Below are positions 46,656-55,550 of a stretch of DNA of 64,000 bases, one piece after another. The stretch comes from Kordia sp965283645 (GTDB lineage Bacteria > Bacteroidota > Bacteroidia > Flavobacteriales > Flavobacteriaceae). Positions within the stretch are counted from its first letter, which is position 1; the number at the start of each line of letters is the position of its first letter. The DNA lies in the NCBI RefSeq assembly GCF_965283645.1, contig NZ_CBDIPG010000001.1, forward strand, positions 1,240,001 through 1,304,000, written 5' to 3'. Under the pieces are notes generated by a model. The model searched no databases. It was not told the origin of the DNA and saw nothing but the letters and a program-made list of their open reading frames with translations. The translations under genes and the position numbers were made by a program.

Positions 46656-46706
46656 TGCAACATTTTGCAACAACTTGCAACAAAACGCAACAACTTGCAA
46701 CAAGTG
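46656..46706 (+). repeat. 10-bp iterons, cluster 2 (five units)
   Basis: GCAAC recurs at 46657, 46667, 46677, 46687 and 46697, an exact 10-bp period (units such as GCAACAACTT). The one-turn spacing suggests side-by-side protein binding, for example recombinase arm sites or a replication iteron array. Confidence 0.65.
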
Positions 46707-46753
46707 TCTTATCCTGATTTTCCCTTACAGTTATTTAGTTATATTATAAAAAA

Positions 46754-46779
46754 GCCTCAACCAAACAAATGGTTGAAGC
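46754..46779 (+). terminator. Hairpin, terminator-like
   Basis: GCCTCAACCA, loop AACAAA, TGGTTGAAGC: nine of ten pairs. No long T-run follows, so it may be weak. Confidence 0.4.
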
Positions 46780-46805
46780 TTCAGAAAAATTAGGGAATTT
46801 TAGGG

Positions 46806-46904
46806 AAGGGTAAGCTCATTATTCTACGCATGTAGAAAATGAAAGTAAAGCAGTCTTAAACAAATAAGACCACCTTACCCTTTGTCTAAACAGCAATTCA
46901 GACA
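46806..46904 (+). ncRNA. Possible structured RNA: three-way junction plus hairpin
   Basis: An outer stem AAGGGTAAG (46806) / CTTACCCTT (46874) encloses two perfect hairpins, TTCTAC-GCAT-GTAGAA (46822-46837) and GTCTTA-AACAAA-TAAGAC (46853-46870); another stem TGTCT/AGACA follows (46883-46904). It is not a tRNA: no T-arm or anticodon arm pattern. It could be RNA or a DNA cruciform site. Confidence 0.4.
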
Positions 46905-47330
46905 TTTTGTGATATTTAGAATAAGTATATCATATCCACTATACGTATATATAAACTTCATATTCTTTTTTCACAAAAGCCTTATTACTACAGCTTCCCC
47001 AAACTGATTTTACTTAGACCATTTTATAAATATCAAAAAAGCAAAGCGGCGGACGTGAACCTATTGCCGCTTTGCAGGTTCCAACCCCCAGAACCCATAA
47101 CACATCAAAGTACACGTACTTTCTTTTGTTGATCTAACCTAACGACTCTAAAAGAATAAAAGATGTGTTACTTTTTAATGCTTTTTCACATAACTAAGTT
47201 TTAAGGTAGCAAAGCGGCAAACTTAACCTTAATGTTACATACCGCTTTGCTTATCTACGGGTAAATAGACAACGGTTTTCTCCAACAAAACCGAACCTTG
47301 CGTAATTAGTATTACGAACTAATACACGTG
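46905..47330. other. Gene-free region with a duplicated hairpin stem
   Basis: No CDS seen. GCAAAGCGGC/GCCGCTTTGC pairs perfectly at 47041-47075, and AGCAAAGCGG/CCGCTTTGCT pairs perfectly at 47208-47251, so the same stem occurs twice with different loops. Confidence 0.5.
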
Positions 47331-47355
47331 TCTTGGTAACTAAATGTGACTATTA

Positions 47356-47523
47356 TCATTTTTCTTTTAACTCTTTTTCAAGTTCCTCATCTACTTCATT
47401 TTTTAGTGTTGGTTTTTGTTTTAGTTTAGAAAACATTCGTACAAATACGATTACGACAATGACTATTAGTATGCTTTCAACTATAATTATTAGTAGTAAA
47501 AGTGTGGTGTTATTTAATTTCAT
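47356..47523 (-). CDS. Small single-span membrane protein (55 aa)
   Basis: MKLNNTTLLLLIIIVESILI begins a membrane helix, followed by a basic then acidic cytosolic tail (Lys/Glu-rich). A longer reading starting at 47562 is possible. The plus-strand frame over the same bases is Ser/Phe-rich and unlikely. The function is unknown. Confidence 0.5.
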   Translation of the reverse strand: MKLNNTTLLLLIIIVESILIVIVVIVFVRMFSKLKQKPTLKNEVDEELEKELKEK

Positions 47524-47648
47524 TTCATTGATTTTATTAGCATTACTGGCTACTAATTGCAATCAATATTTCAACAGGCTCACTACCCTTATTTTAGCAT
47601 GTGTAATACCTTTAGTCGGTTTATCGTCTGCAAAGTTGATGGGTTAAA

Positions 47649-47691
47649 AAAGCCATGCGTTTAGCAGGCTATGCTGTTATAGCATGGCTTT
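47649..47691. terminator. Hairpin with 10-bp perfect stem
   Basis: AAAGCCATGC and GCATGGCTTT, with a 23-nt partly structured loop. It lies between two minus-strand genes and could terminate the leftward 48-50 kb operon. Confidence 0.55.
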
Positions 47692-47739
47692 AGGGTACTA
47701 TGAAAAAAAAGTAAAAGGTATTTAGTTTAGTTTTATTGT

Positions 47740-48162
47740 TTATTCAAGATAATCTTTTGAAATTTCTTTCTCAATTAGTAAATAGAAACTGCAGAATGTT
47801 ATCGCAGAGAAAATAATAAAAAGCACATATCCCAATAAATGTAATGAATATCCAATACTTGTGGTAATTGATATTAGAGTTATGAACAATACAGATAAAG
47901 TAGTAGTTCGGTATAGTTTAATAACTCCCAACTTAGCCATGAGAAAATATAGTCCCGAAATAACTATCCATAATATCAAATAAAATAAGATGTATTGTAT
48001 ATTTAAAAGGTCGGAAACTAACTCATTTTCTAGCGTCTTAATGTTCATTTCTTTTCTATCTAAATATTTAGGATATAGTGAAAACAAGGTCACATTTAAT
48101 ATATTGGTTAAAAGCCCCATTATTAAGGAAACTTTTAAAATTTGGATTGCACTTTTTATCAT
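47740..48162 (-). CDS. Four-helix membrane protein downstream of lipoprotein
   Basis: 140 residues with four hydrophobic segments and a short charged tail; no enzymatic motif. It starts 17 bp after the lipoprotein gene on the same strand, so the two are likely co-expressed. The arrangement (large polymorphic secreted protein, then small membrane protein) is the one seen for toxin/immunity pairs, but the toxin side is unproven. Confidence 0.65.
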   Translation of the reverse strand: MIKSAIQILKVSLIMGLLTNILNVTLFSLYPKYLDRKEMNIKTLENELVSDLLNIQYILFYLILWIVISGLYFLMAKLGVIKLYRTTTLSVLFITLISITTSIGYSLHLLGYVLFIIFSAITFCSFYLLIEKEISKDYLE

Positions 48163-48179
48163 ATTATAAAATTTATTTG

Positions 48180-50108
48180 TTATTCTAAACAGTCTAACTC
48201 ATCAATTGAAATTTCTCCTCTCAATACTTTTTTTATTTTTTCCCAAATCGGTCGGTACGATTCCTTGTTATTTATTTGTGCTGTTCCTCCGTTGAGATTA
48301 ACAAAAGCGGTTAATTTTTCTTGAAAACTATTCCAAAGTGCATCGGAACCAAAAAACGCAACATCATTTGGAATCGGTGAGTTTGCTACGACATAATCTA
48401 TAGCATCTGCCATTCTATCAACTGCTCTTGTATAGAAAACATAACTTCCCCAACTATTTTGTGTAAACCCAAAATCTCTAACTCCAGAAACAGGGTGTTC
48501 ACTATCCCATGGGGTTTCTAATGTAATAACAGTGAAATTAGAGTCAGAATAATCACTTACAATAACAGTACCTTCATCTACTGGTATATCTAAGGTTAAA
48601 AGAGCTGTCATAGGATTGTTTGAGTTCCACAAATCTGTATCGTCGATAGAGAAACTGCCATTTTGATATACAACTGGTTCAAATACTGCCCAAGTATTAT
48701 CGATAAATGAATTTATATTTAATCTAAAATATGTCAAAAATTCTTCGGGTGTATAAGGTAAACTTGTTGAAGGGTTAATAGGAAAAGATGTTATTTCAAC
48801 AGGAAAATAATCCATATTTACTAAATGACCTTCTGCATTTTCTATTGTTTGTATAGCATAATCAGTAAAGAAAGTAAGGTCTTGATTATCTATAGCATGT
48901 ACTCGGTTTGTTACACTAACTGGAGGATTGTGCATTGCCAATGCTTGCCATTTTACTAATTCTGAGCAAGGAGCTTCAATAAGCCCAAAAGGTCTTTCTT
49001 CCAATTTTTCTTCAACTCGTTCTCTAATGTATTTTTCAAAAGTTAAACTAGGTTCTTCCATCATAGCTTCAATTGCATTCTCTATAAAATCTTTTGAACT
49101 ATCGTTACAGCCAACATTTTGTATATAATTGCTAATTGCTAAAGATAAATTTCTATTATCTCGTAACCATGATTGCATTTCCTGTGTTAATAGTGGAGTG
49201 AATGAATTTCCATTCATACAATTACCAATAATTTGAGAAATTGTTAAAAGTGGCGTCGTTACAATTTCTTCTCTATCAGTGCTATCATTTTGATTATTTG
49301 AATTTGGAGGTGTTGTTGTTCCTCCGTTGGACGTATTATTAGAGGGGTCACTTGAAGCATTTGTATTATTATTTGTTGAAGTAGTAGTTCCACTAGTTCC
49401 GTTACTACTGCTAGGAGGGCACAAAATATTCATTACATTATATACTTCGCACTCGGTTTCTCCAGAATCAGGATCTATTTCATGTTGACACTGACTGTTT
49501 GTACCATACAGAAACGTTTCTCCTGTATCTGGTGTAATATGATAGGTAGTTATCTGTATTGTACACGGAAGTGTGTTGCTCTCAGCCAATAAGTTGGAAA
49601 AATCTCCCTCAATTGGCGTTACGGTAGTTTCACTATGTGTACTTACATGTCCTGTTTGTAACAATTCTTGTAATTGAGTTGCAGTATAATGATATTTTAT
49701 AAGTACTGTGCTTAACTCTTGTGTATCAGTGTTTACTGAGAGTACCAAGTTTTCTAGTTCCGAGCCTACCACACCGTCACGGCTAATGGCAAAGGTGTAT
49801 GAATACCCGCTACCATCACTTTTTTCTACATAGTTGGCTACGTCAGTATCTACCGTAAATCCGTTGGTGTCACTTTCAAAACTAGCATTATTTCGGTTTT
49901 GTGTTATTCCTCTTAATTTTGAACTAATAATGGTATTGCGTTCAATTTCGTTGGTATATACCAAACGTGATGAAAATGGCGCTTGTTTGGCAACGGTTAA
50001 TACTTCGTCTTGCGTTTCCAAAGCGGTATCATTTTCACAGTTTACAAATAGCGTTGTTGTAAGAAACAATAACATAAGTTTAAAGGTAATTAATTTAATT
50101 GTTTTCAT
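48180..50108 (-). CDS. Large surface lipoprotein with low-complexity linker
   Basis: Signal with lipidated Cys24 (LFVNC). Residues 25-205 form a beta-rich N-terminal part; about 235-275 is a Ser/Thr/Asn/Gly linker; the C-terminal 360 residues form a separate globular domain with conserved-looking Cys (C289, C327) and the end DELDCLE. I do not recognise the C-terminal domain. The modular plan (lipid anchor, flexible linker, C-terminal module) fits polymorphic effector proteins of flavobacteria. Confidence 0.7.
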   Translation of the reverse strand: MKTIKLITFKLMLLFLTTTLFVNCENDTALETQDEVLTVAKQAPFSSRLVYTNEIERNTIISSKLRGITQNRNNASFESDTNGFTVDTDVANYVEKSDGSGYSYTFAISRDGVVGSELENLVLSVNTDTQELSTVLIKYHYTATQLQELLQTGHVSTHSETTVTPIEGDFSNLLAESNTLPCTIQITTYHITPDTGETFLYGTNSQCQHEIDPDSGETECEVYNVMNILCPPSSSNGTSGTTTSTNNNTNASSDPSNNTSNGGTTTPPNSNNQNDSTDREEIVTTPLLTISQIIGNCMNGNSFTPLLTQEMQSWLRDNRNLSLAISNYIQNVGCNDSSKDFIENAIEAMMEEPSLTFEKYIRERVEEKLEERPFGLIEAPCSELVKWQALAMHNPPVSVTNRVHAIDNQDLTFFTDYAIQTIENAEGHLVNMDYFPVEITSFPINPSTSLPYTPEEFLTYFRLNINSFIDNTWAVFEPVVYQNGSFSIDDTDLWNSNNPMTALLTLDIPVDEGTVIVSDYSDSNFTVITLETPWDSEHPVSGVRDFGFTQNSWGSYVFYTRAVDRMADAIDYVVANSPIPNDVAFFGSDALWNSFQEKLTAFVNLNGGTAQINNKESYRPIWEKIKKVLRGEISIDELDCLE

Positions 50109-50303
50109 TAGTATTGGTTTTTTTTAAATACACCTACTCATTCGTTTTTCGGCATCCACGACTGTTGTTAGTAGTACTGAGTTTTTAGTAGTGAGTAGTG
50201 AGACTTAAAAATGGTCTCACTACTAACACCTCATTTCTCTATACTACCGAAGGAATAGCATCCTTATACAAACATTTGCCGTGATACGTATTAAAAAAAT
50301 ACC

Positions 50304-50311
50304 TATCTTTG
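50304..50311 (+). promoter_or_regulatory. Bacteroidota -7 promoter element
   Basis: TATCTTTG is an exact TAnnTTTG. A TTTG at 50275-50278 may be the -33 element, though the spacing is about 3 bp longer than usual. Confidence 0.5.
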
Positions 50312-50318
50312 ATTTGCT

Positions 50319-50383
50319 AAAATTAAATGGGCAATTGCTTATTTATTTTTAAGAGGCTTCTATTTCCAGTAGAAGCTTTTTTT
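50319..50383 (+). ncRNA. Candidate short RNA (about 65 nt)
   Basis: Between the TAnnTTTG promoter and a textbook terminator (GCTTCTA, loop, TAGAAGC, then seven T; 50356-50383) there is no room for a usual gene. Either a small RNA or an attenuator leader; the start position is inferred. Confidence 0.35.
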
Positions 50384-50434
50384 GTTTATTTGATTTTTTT
50401 CACTTGTTAATATCTCATTCAGAAAATTGAGAAC

Positions 50435-50695
50435 TCAATCCAACCCCAATAACTCATTTTTTAGTGATTCTCTTTTTTCATCTTTCGCTAAATTTCGGGT
50501 ATAGAGTTCTAGTATAGCATTCTCAATACGCTTATTTTCATTGATTCCATTAAATACATTCCGTATCATAGATGTACCATAAAGTGTTCCTTTATTATTG
50601 GTTACCTTTTTTTCTTTTAAAATTTTCAACACATTTTCTGTATAGCGATATCCTAAAACTTCTTTTAGTTTTTTACGTTGTTCTTTGTGTATCAT
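50435..50695 (-). CDS. Small basic helical protein
   Basis: 86 residues, Lys/Glu-rich, starting MIHKEQRKKLKEVLG; the middle (NNKGTLYGTSMIRNVFNGI) is reminiscent of a helix-turn-helix used by short flavobacterial regulators. No partner gene is obvious. Unknown function. Confidence 0.5.
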   Translation of the reverse strand: MIHKEQRKKLKEVLGYRYTENVLKILKEKKVTNNKGTLYGTSMIRNVFNGINENKRIENAILELYTRNLAKDEKRESLKNELLGLD

Positions 50696-50921
50696 ATTCT
50701 AACAATATATTCCTTACAGATAAATTTGATACTAATTAAATTTTCTAATGTCATACTGTTTTTGTTTAGAATTATATGTTACTTTATGAATCTGACTTAT
50801 TGTAAGAAAAAGTTTTATTTTTAAGGTTTCGCTAGTTAAAATTAAAACTGTTATTTTAGCAATCAGATTTTTTTAATTGGTGTAAATGTATATTTGAAAA
50901 CCCTATAAGTCAAGTAATGTA

Positions 50922-50968
50922 TTTCTGCTTTCCGTGAAATGAGAATCTATTTTCTACGAAATGAGAAT
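50922..50968 (-). promoter_or_regulatory. Operator-like motif upstream of TPR/AraC regulator
   Basis: On the minus strand a 24-bp motif with core TTTCACGGAAAGCAGAAA (50922-50946) matches the one at 52713-52736 at 21 of 24 positions. A partial second copy (ACGAAATGAGAAT on plus) lies at 50956-50968, just before the gene. Confidence 0.55.
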
Positions 50969-50982
50969 AATTGATTGAGAAA

Positions 50983-52686
50983 ATGAATAAGTTAAAATGT
51001 TTAAATATCAGCATGTTATACAAAACCTCTTCTATACTATTAATACTTTCGTTGTTTACTTTATTTAGTTCAGCACAAAGTATTACAAAAGACTCTTTGA
51101 GTACTAAAAGTTTTGATGAGTTACGAGAAATATTTTATAAACATAAAAATTCAGGTCAAGCGGAGATAGGAAAAGAAATAGCTTTATATACATTACAAAA
51201 AGGAAAAGAGGAAAAAAATACTAAGGCGATTACTAATAGTTTTATTCGTCTTTGTAGAGTTTCTTATGACACACCAGAGTTAGCGCTGAAATACACTGAC
51301 AGTTGTATCTATTATGCTACTAAATATGATTTGAAAGATTTATTAGCTGAAGGTTATTTTTACAGAGGAATAGTACTTTCTGACATGAGAAAGTATGACA
51401 AGTCAATGGAAAGCTACATTAAAGCGCTCAATTTTTTTAAAGAAAAAAATGATGATATGTATTATCTAACACTTTCTAAAGTGGGTAATATCAATTTAAG
51501 AATTAGAAATAATGAAGATGCTTTAAAGATTTTCAAAGAAGTTTTAGAATACGAAAATAATAAGGATGCTAATTCTAACTCTTATTTGAATACTTTATAT
51601 TCATTAAGTCTTGCTTACGCTGCTAACGATAAAGTTGATTCTACTTCCATAGTTAACAAAAAAGGATACTTATTAGCTCTCAAAAATGATCAATTTAGTC
51701 ATTTACGTTTTACTCACGCTGAGGCTGGCGTACAATTTTTAAATGGAAATTATGCAGCAGCAAGCGATAGTTTAGATAAAGCCATACCATATCTAAAAGA
51801 AATAGGAGATTCTCCAAATTTATCGATAGCTTACTTTTACATGGGGATGATTTCTAAGGATGAAAGAGAAAAAATAAGCTATTACAAAAAGGTAGATAGC
51901 ATTTATATAGATGATCAGTTTATTTTACCAAGTTTTTGGACTTTATATGAAGAGCTAATTGATTTTTACAAAAAGGAAGAGGATTTAAAAAGTCAGTTAT
52001 ATTATACTGAGCGACTATTGGATATTGATACTGTTTTAAATACTGAGTATATAAACATAAAAGAAATATTAAAAAGAGAATATGATATTCCAAGGCTAAT
52101 CGAAGATAAAGAATCTCTCATTGAACGATTGAGTAAAGAGAATCGAAGTTTTATGCATGGTAATCATATACTTTTATTTGTTTCAGTTTGTTTAATACTT
52201 GGATTAAGTTTGCTTTACACAAAAAAGAAAAATAATGAAAAGAAGTTTAAAAAAATAATTGCAAATTTAAAACTAAAAGAAAGTAAAACAGAAGTTGCCA
52301 AATTAAATGAGATAAAACGTAAACCTCCTATAGATTCAGAAACACTAAACAATATTTTAAGAGGAATAGAGGAATTTGAAAAAAACAAAGACTTTCTAAT
52401 ACCAAAATTTACTTTGAATATGTTTGCAAAAAAATTAGAAACCAATAGTAAGTATTTGTCTATAATAATTAATGATTATAAATCGCAAACGTTTAAAAAT
52501 TATATAAATAATTTGAGAGTTGAATATATAGTAAAACGTTTATATAATGATCATGTTTTACGAAATTATACCATAAGTGCAATAGCGAAAGAAGCTGGCT
52601 TTTCTAGTACTGAATCTTTTACTAGAGCATTTAATAAAAAGACAGAGTTAAATGTGTCATATTTTTTAAAAAAAATAAATCATTAA
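50983..52686 (+). CDS. Membrane TPR protein with AraC-type output domain
   Basis: I take ATG 50983; a TTG 12 bp upstream is an alternative. A signal/anchor (to about residue 33, FSSAQ) leads to an extracytoplasmic region of tetratricopeptide-like repeats (AEGYFYRGIVLSDMRKYDKS, AYFYMGMISK). A membrane helix (about 393-411) is followed by a coiled segment and a C-terminal AraC DNA-binding domain ending EAGFSSTESFTRAFNKKTEL. It would sense a signal outside the membrane and act on DNA inside. It probably controls the peptide/protease genes just downstream, with which it shares a motif. Confidence 0.8.
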   Translation: MNKLKCLNISMLYKTSSILLILSLFTLFSSAQSITKDSLSTKSFDELREIFYKHKNSGQAEIGKEIALYTLQKGKEEKNTKAITNSFIRLCRVSYDTPELALKYTDSCIYYATKYDLKDLLAEGYFYRGIVLSDMRKYDKSMESYIKALNFFKEKNDDMYYLTLSKVGNINLRIRNNEDALKIFKEVLEYENNKDANSNSYLNTLYSLSLAYAANDKVDSTSIVNKKGYLLALKNDQFSHLRFTHAEAGVQFLNGNYAAASDSLDKAIPYLKEIGDSPNLSIAYFYMGMISKDEREKISYYKKVDSIYIDDQFILPSFWTLYEELIDFYKKEEDLKSQLYYTERLLDIDTVLNTEYINIKEILKREYDIPRLIEDKESLIERLSKENRSFMHGNHILLFVSVCLILGLSLLYTKKKNNEKKFKKIIANLKLKESKTEVAKLNEIKRKPPIDSETLNNILRGIEEFEKNKDFLIPKFTLNMFAKKLETNSKYLSIIINDYKSQTFKNYINNLRVEYIVKRLYNDHVLRNYTISAIAKEAGFSSTESFTRAFNKKTELNVSYFLKKINH

Positions 52687-52712
52687 AAGTGAGTAAGTTA
52701 TGATTTTCATAT

Positions 52713-52736
52713 TTCTCTTTTCACCGAAAGTAGAAA
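52713..52736 (+). promoter_or_regulatory. Operator-like motif upstream of peptide gene
   Basis: Core TTTCACCGAAAGTAGAAA. It is the plus-strand equivalent of the motif at 50922-50946 and lies 31 bp upstream of the -7 element, an activator-like distance. Confidence 0.55.
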
Positions 52737-52767
52737 CATAACTTTATAAAATGGTTTATATTAACTT

Positions 52768-52775
52768 TATGTTTG
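52768..52775 (+). promoter_or_regulatory. Promoter of peptide/protease operon
   Basis: TATGTTTG is an exact TAnnTTTG -7 element, 28 bp before the ATG at 52804. Confidence 0.6.
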
Positions 52776-52803
52776 TCCCTGTTAATTTAAAAAGATTATA
52801 TAA

Positions 52804-53016
52804 ATGAAAACTAGAATTAAAAGAAAATTTCAATTTAAAAAAGTTAAAGTTGCAAGTATTAATAACATGCAACAGATTATGGGTGGTGTTACCAAAGAAT
52901 GCGCATCTGGAATTCCAGACAACCCTAAATGTGCTCAAATAACAAACACAACAGGTCAATCTAGTAGAGTCGAAGTTTATTGTAACGAAAGTGAAATACC
53001 TGGTGCTTGCGATTAA
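52804..53016 (+). CDS. GG-leader, cysteine-rich peptide precursor
   Basis: 70 residues: a basic leader with KKVKVASINNMQQIMGG ending in G27-G28, as in Bacteroidota natural-product/bacteriocin precursors, then a 42-residue core with C33, C43, C60 and C69, Pro and Asn. It is transcribed from its own promoter and followed 19 bp later by a lipoprotein subtilase and then an M23 peptidase. No C39 transporter or modification enzyme is adjacent. A disulfide-containing secreted peptide processed by the subtilase is the simplest reading, an inference. Confidence 0.65.
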   Translation: MKTRIKRKFQFKKVKVASINNMQQIMGGVTKECASGIPDNPKCAQITNTTGQSSRVEVYCNESEIPGACD

Positions 53017-53035
53017 TTTATAACACGAAAAATAT

Positions 53036-54682
53036 ATGTCTTTTCAAAAATTTTTATTATTAATTCTTTTTATTAGTTGTACTACAGTAAAGCCAAACTA
53101 CACTCATTTGGATAAAAAAGAGATGAGTGAATCTAGTGTTGGTAATGAAAGTCACTTAGATATTATTAGTAGAGAAAAATTAGGATTACTTGGAATTAAC
53201 CTTGAAAAGGCATATAATTTTTTAAAAAACAAAAAAGGAGATACAATCATTATTGCTGTAATTGATACCGAATTGGATATTGCTCAAGAAGATTTAAAAA
53301 ATCAAATTTGGATTAACAAAGACGAAATTCCAAACAACAATATTGACGATGATGACAATGGATATATTGATGATGTCCATGGTTGGAATTATGTGGGAAG
53401 TAAAAAAAGTGATAAGGTGCCTTATACGAGTTATGAATACGTAAGGATTCTAAAGAAATATAAACCATTGTTTGATGAGTATAATTCTTTACTAGAGGTG
53501 CCAAAGAAATATGCCAAAAATTTTAAATTATATCAAAAAGCTTATGCAAGATATAATTCCGAAGTTGAAGGCAAAGAATCTGAAATGGCTAGATTTAAAA
53601 GGATTGAAAAAAGATACATAGATGCTAAAGCTGTTGCTCAAAAGTATTTTCCTAAAGAAGAATATACAACAGCAAAATTAGATTCATTAAAATCAATTTT
53701 AACCGATGAAGCTGAACAAAAGTTAATTTCTAATTTTGCATACTACACTGAATATAATATTGACGAAAATTGGGTCGAAAATCGTATTAACTTTGAAAAA
53801 TTTAAGCTAAATACCTTGTTAAATCTAGATTATAATGATCGTTATTTGACAAATGATGATGCTAATGATCTAAATGACTTTCCATATGGCAACAATAATG
53901 TTCAAGGAATATATGCAATTAGCCACGCAACACAAATAGCTTCCTTAATAGCGGCAAAAAGAAATAATAACACTGGTATTGATGGCATAAATGATAAGGT
54001 GAAAATAATGCCTTTGAGCATTGCTGTTGTTGGTAATGAATTTGATAAAGATATTGCACTTGCAATCCGTTATGCTGTTGATAATGGTGCTAAAGTAATT
54101 AATATGAGTTTTGGCAAAGAATTTTCTATGTATCCAGAATGGGTAAACGAAGCTCTTAAATATGCAGAAAGTAATAATGTATTAGTTGTGACCTCTTCAG
54201 GTAATAACGGTTTAAATATAGATAAGAACGATGATTTTCCTACAGATAATTTAAATGGTCATGAAATTGTCAAAAACTTTATAAAAGTTGGAAATACTTC
54301 TCAAAAGATGGATTCAACATTAGTTTTTAGTAGTTCAAATTATGGTAAAGAAAATGTAGATATATATGCACCAGGCACAAAGATACCTTGTTTGTCAAGA
54401 TCAGAAAAGGTAATCGATACAGGGACTTCCCTATCCTCTGCAGTAGTAAGTGGAATAGCAAGTTTGTTATTTTCATATTACCCAAACTTATCAGCTAGTG
54501 AAGTAAAAGAAATTATACTTGCATCAGGAACATCAATTGATTTAATGGTGTTAAAACCATATGCAATAGGTGCAAAACGTGACCCAAACAAAGTCCCATT
54601 CAGTTCCTTATCCAAATCGGGTAAAATAGTAAACGCCTATAATGCGTTGCTACTAGCAGAACAGGTTTCTAAAAATAAATAA
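53036..54682 (+). CDS. Lipoprotein subtilisin-like (S8) protease
   Basis: Signal with lipidated Cys15 (LFISC). Catalytic Asp77 is in IIAVIDTELDI, His297 in AISHATQIASLIAA and Ser465 in GTSLSSAVVSG; the Asn/oxyanion region is VVTSSGNNG. An insertion of about 150 residues between the Asp and His motifs is rich in Lys, Tyr and Glu. Located on the outer membrane or periplasmic face, it may mature the GG-leader peptide encoded just upstream. Confidence 0.85.
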   Translation: MSFQKFLLLILFISCTTVKPNYTHLDKKEMSESSVGNESHLDIISREKLGLLGINLEKAYNFLKNKKGDTIIIAVIDTELDIAQEDLKNQIWINKDEIPNNNIDDDDNGYIDDVHGWNYVGSKKSDKVPYTSYEYVRILKKYKPLFDEYNSLLEVPKKYAKNFKLYQKAYARYNSEVEGKESEMARFKRIEKRYIDAKAVAQKYFPKEEYTTAKLDSLKSILTDEAEQKLISNFAYYTEYNIDENWVENRINFEKFKLNTLLNLDYNDRYLTNDDANDLNDFPYGNNNVQGIYAISHATQIASLIAAKRNNNTGIDGINDKVKIMPLSIAVVGNEFDKDIALAIRYAVDNGAKVINMSFGKEFSMYPEWVNEALKYAESNNVLVVTSSGNNGLNIDKNDDFPTDNLNGHEIVKNFIKVGNTSQKMDSTLVFSSSNYGKENVDIYAPGTKIPCLSRSEKVIDTGTSLSSAVVSGIASLLFSYYPNLSASEVKEIILASGTSIDLMVLKPYAIGAKRDPNKVPFSSLSKSGKIVNAYNALLLAEQVSKNK

Positions 54683-54702
54683 ATTTTTATAAAGGATAAA
54701 CT

Positions 54703-55509
54703 ATGAAATCGTACTTATATGTATTTGCTGTAATTTTTAGTTTGGTTGTTTCGGCACAAGAAAAACAACCTGTAGAATCATTTACTAAAAATGTAGATGG
54801 TAGAGCAAAAGTTTTCGGAAAAAACAATACTTCTATTGTATATTCCGCAATATTTAAAATAAGCGGAACAGGTTGTAAGCCTAGCAAAAAGCTTCCTGTA
54901 ACTGTAGTGTTACCTCCAAATAGCGAAATTGAGTTATACGATATGATTCCTTTGAAAAATAAAAAATGGAATTGTGGTACTAATTACACTTATGTAACTG
55001 GAAATGTTAAAGCAAAACCAAATAGAAGTTTTGTGTATGATCTACCGTATGATATAGGTAGTGCTTTTAAAATAACACAAGGCTATTTCGGGAAATTTAG
55101 CCATCAAAAAAAGTATAGCTTAGATTTCATAATGCCAGAAGGAACTCCAATACATGCAATTAGAGCAGGAACTGTTATAAAGATTAAAAAAGATTCAAAT
55201 ACTGGTTGTCCTACAAAAAAATGTGTAAATGAAGCTAACTATATTTGGATAACCCATAAAGACGGAACAATTGCTGAATACGCACACTTGCAATTTAACG
55301 GTACACATTTAAAAGTAGGTGATACTGTAAAGAAAGGAGAAAAGGTTGGGCTTAGTGGAAATACAGGGTTTTCTGAAAATCCGCATTTACATCTTGAAGT
55401 TTTTGTTATTAAAATAAGCGGAGAAAAAATAACGATTCAAACTAAATTTAGAGTTGCCAATAATAAATCTTTGATCTTAAAGAAAGGTGATAATTATACA
55501 AAACTGTAA
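54703..55509 (+). CDS. Secreted M23 (LytM) metallopeptidase
   Basis: A signal peptide (to about residue 19, VVSAQ) and an N-terminal beta domain (20-115) precede a LytM domain: HQKKYSLD supplies the first zinc His and Asp, EYAHLQ and HLHLEV the later His residues. It may cleave cell-wall peptide bridges, activate something secreted, or protect against the product. It lies 20 bp downstream of the subtilase gene, probably in the same transcript. Confidence 0.85.
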   Translation: MKSYLYVFAVIFSLVVSAQEKQPVESFTKNVDGRAKVFGKNNTSIVYSAIFKISGTGCKPSKKLPVTVVLPPNSEIELYDMIPLKNKKWNCGTNYTYVTGNVKAKPNRSFVYDLPYDIGSAFKITQGYFGKFSHQKKYSLDFIMPEGTPIHAIRAGTVIKIKKDSNTGCPTKKCVNEANYIWITHKDGTIAEYAHLQFNGTHLKVGDTVKKGEKVGLSGNTGFSENPHLHLEVFVIKISGEKITIQTKFRVANNKSLILKKGDNYTKL

Positions 55510-55550
55510 GCCATTTATAATTATGTCGTTTTTGTAATCTTGTTTTAGCT

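Larger units (their letters stand above)
46453..46805. other. Gene-free region after the array
   Basis: It contains the iteron clusters and a terminator listed separately; no credible CDS. Confidence 0.5.
50109..50434. other. Intergenic region with hairpin, promoter and short terminated transcript
   Basis: No CDS longer than about 30 codons. A perfect 11-bp stem AGTAGTGAGAC/GTCTCACTACT spans 50194-50224. See the small transcript at 50319. Confidence 0.5.

Noticed and set aside
46806..46882. tRNA-like cloverleaf of 77 nt
   Set aside because: It has two internal arms instead of three, no TTC in a T-loop and no plausible anticodon arm.
47333..47647. Plus-strand 104-codon frame rich in Ser and Phe
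   Set aside because: The composition is the shadow of a Lys/Glu-rich membrane protein on the minus strand.
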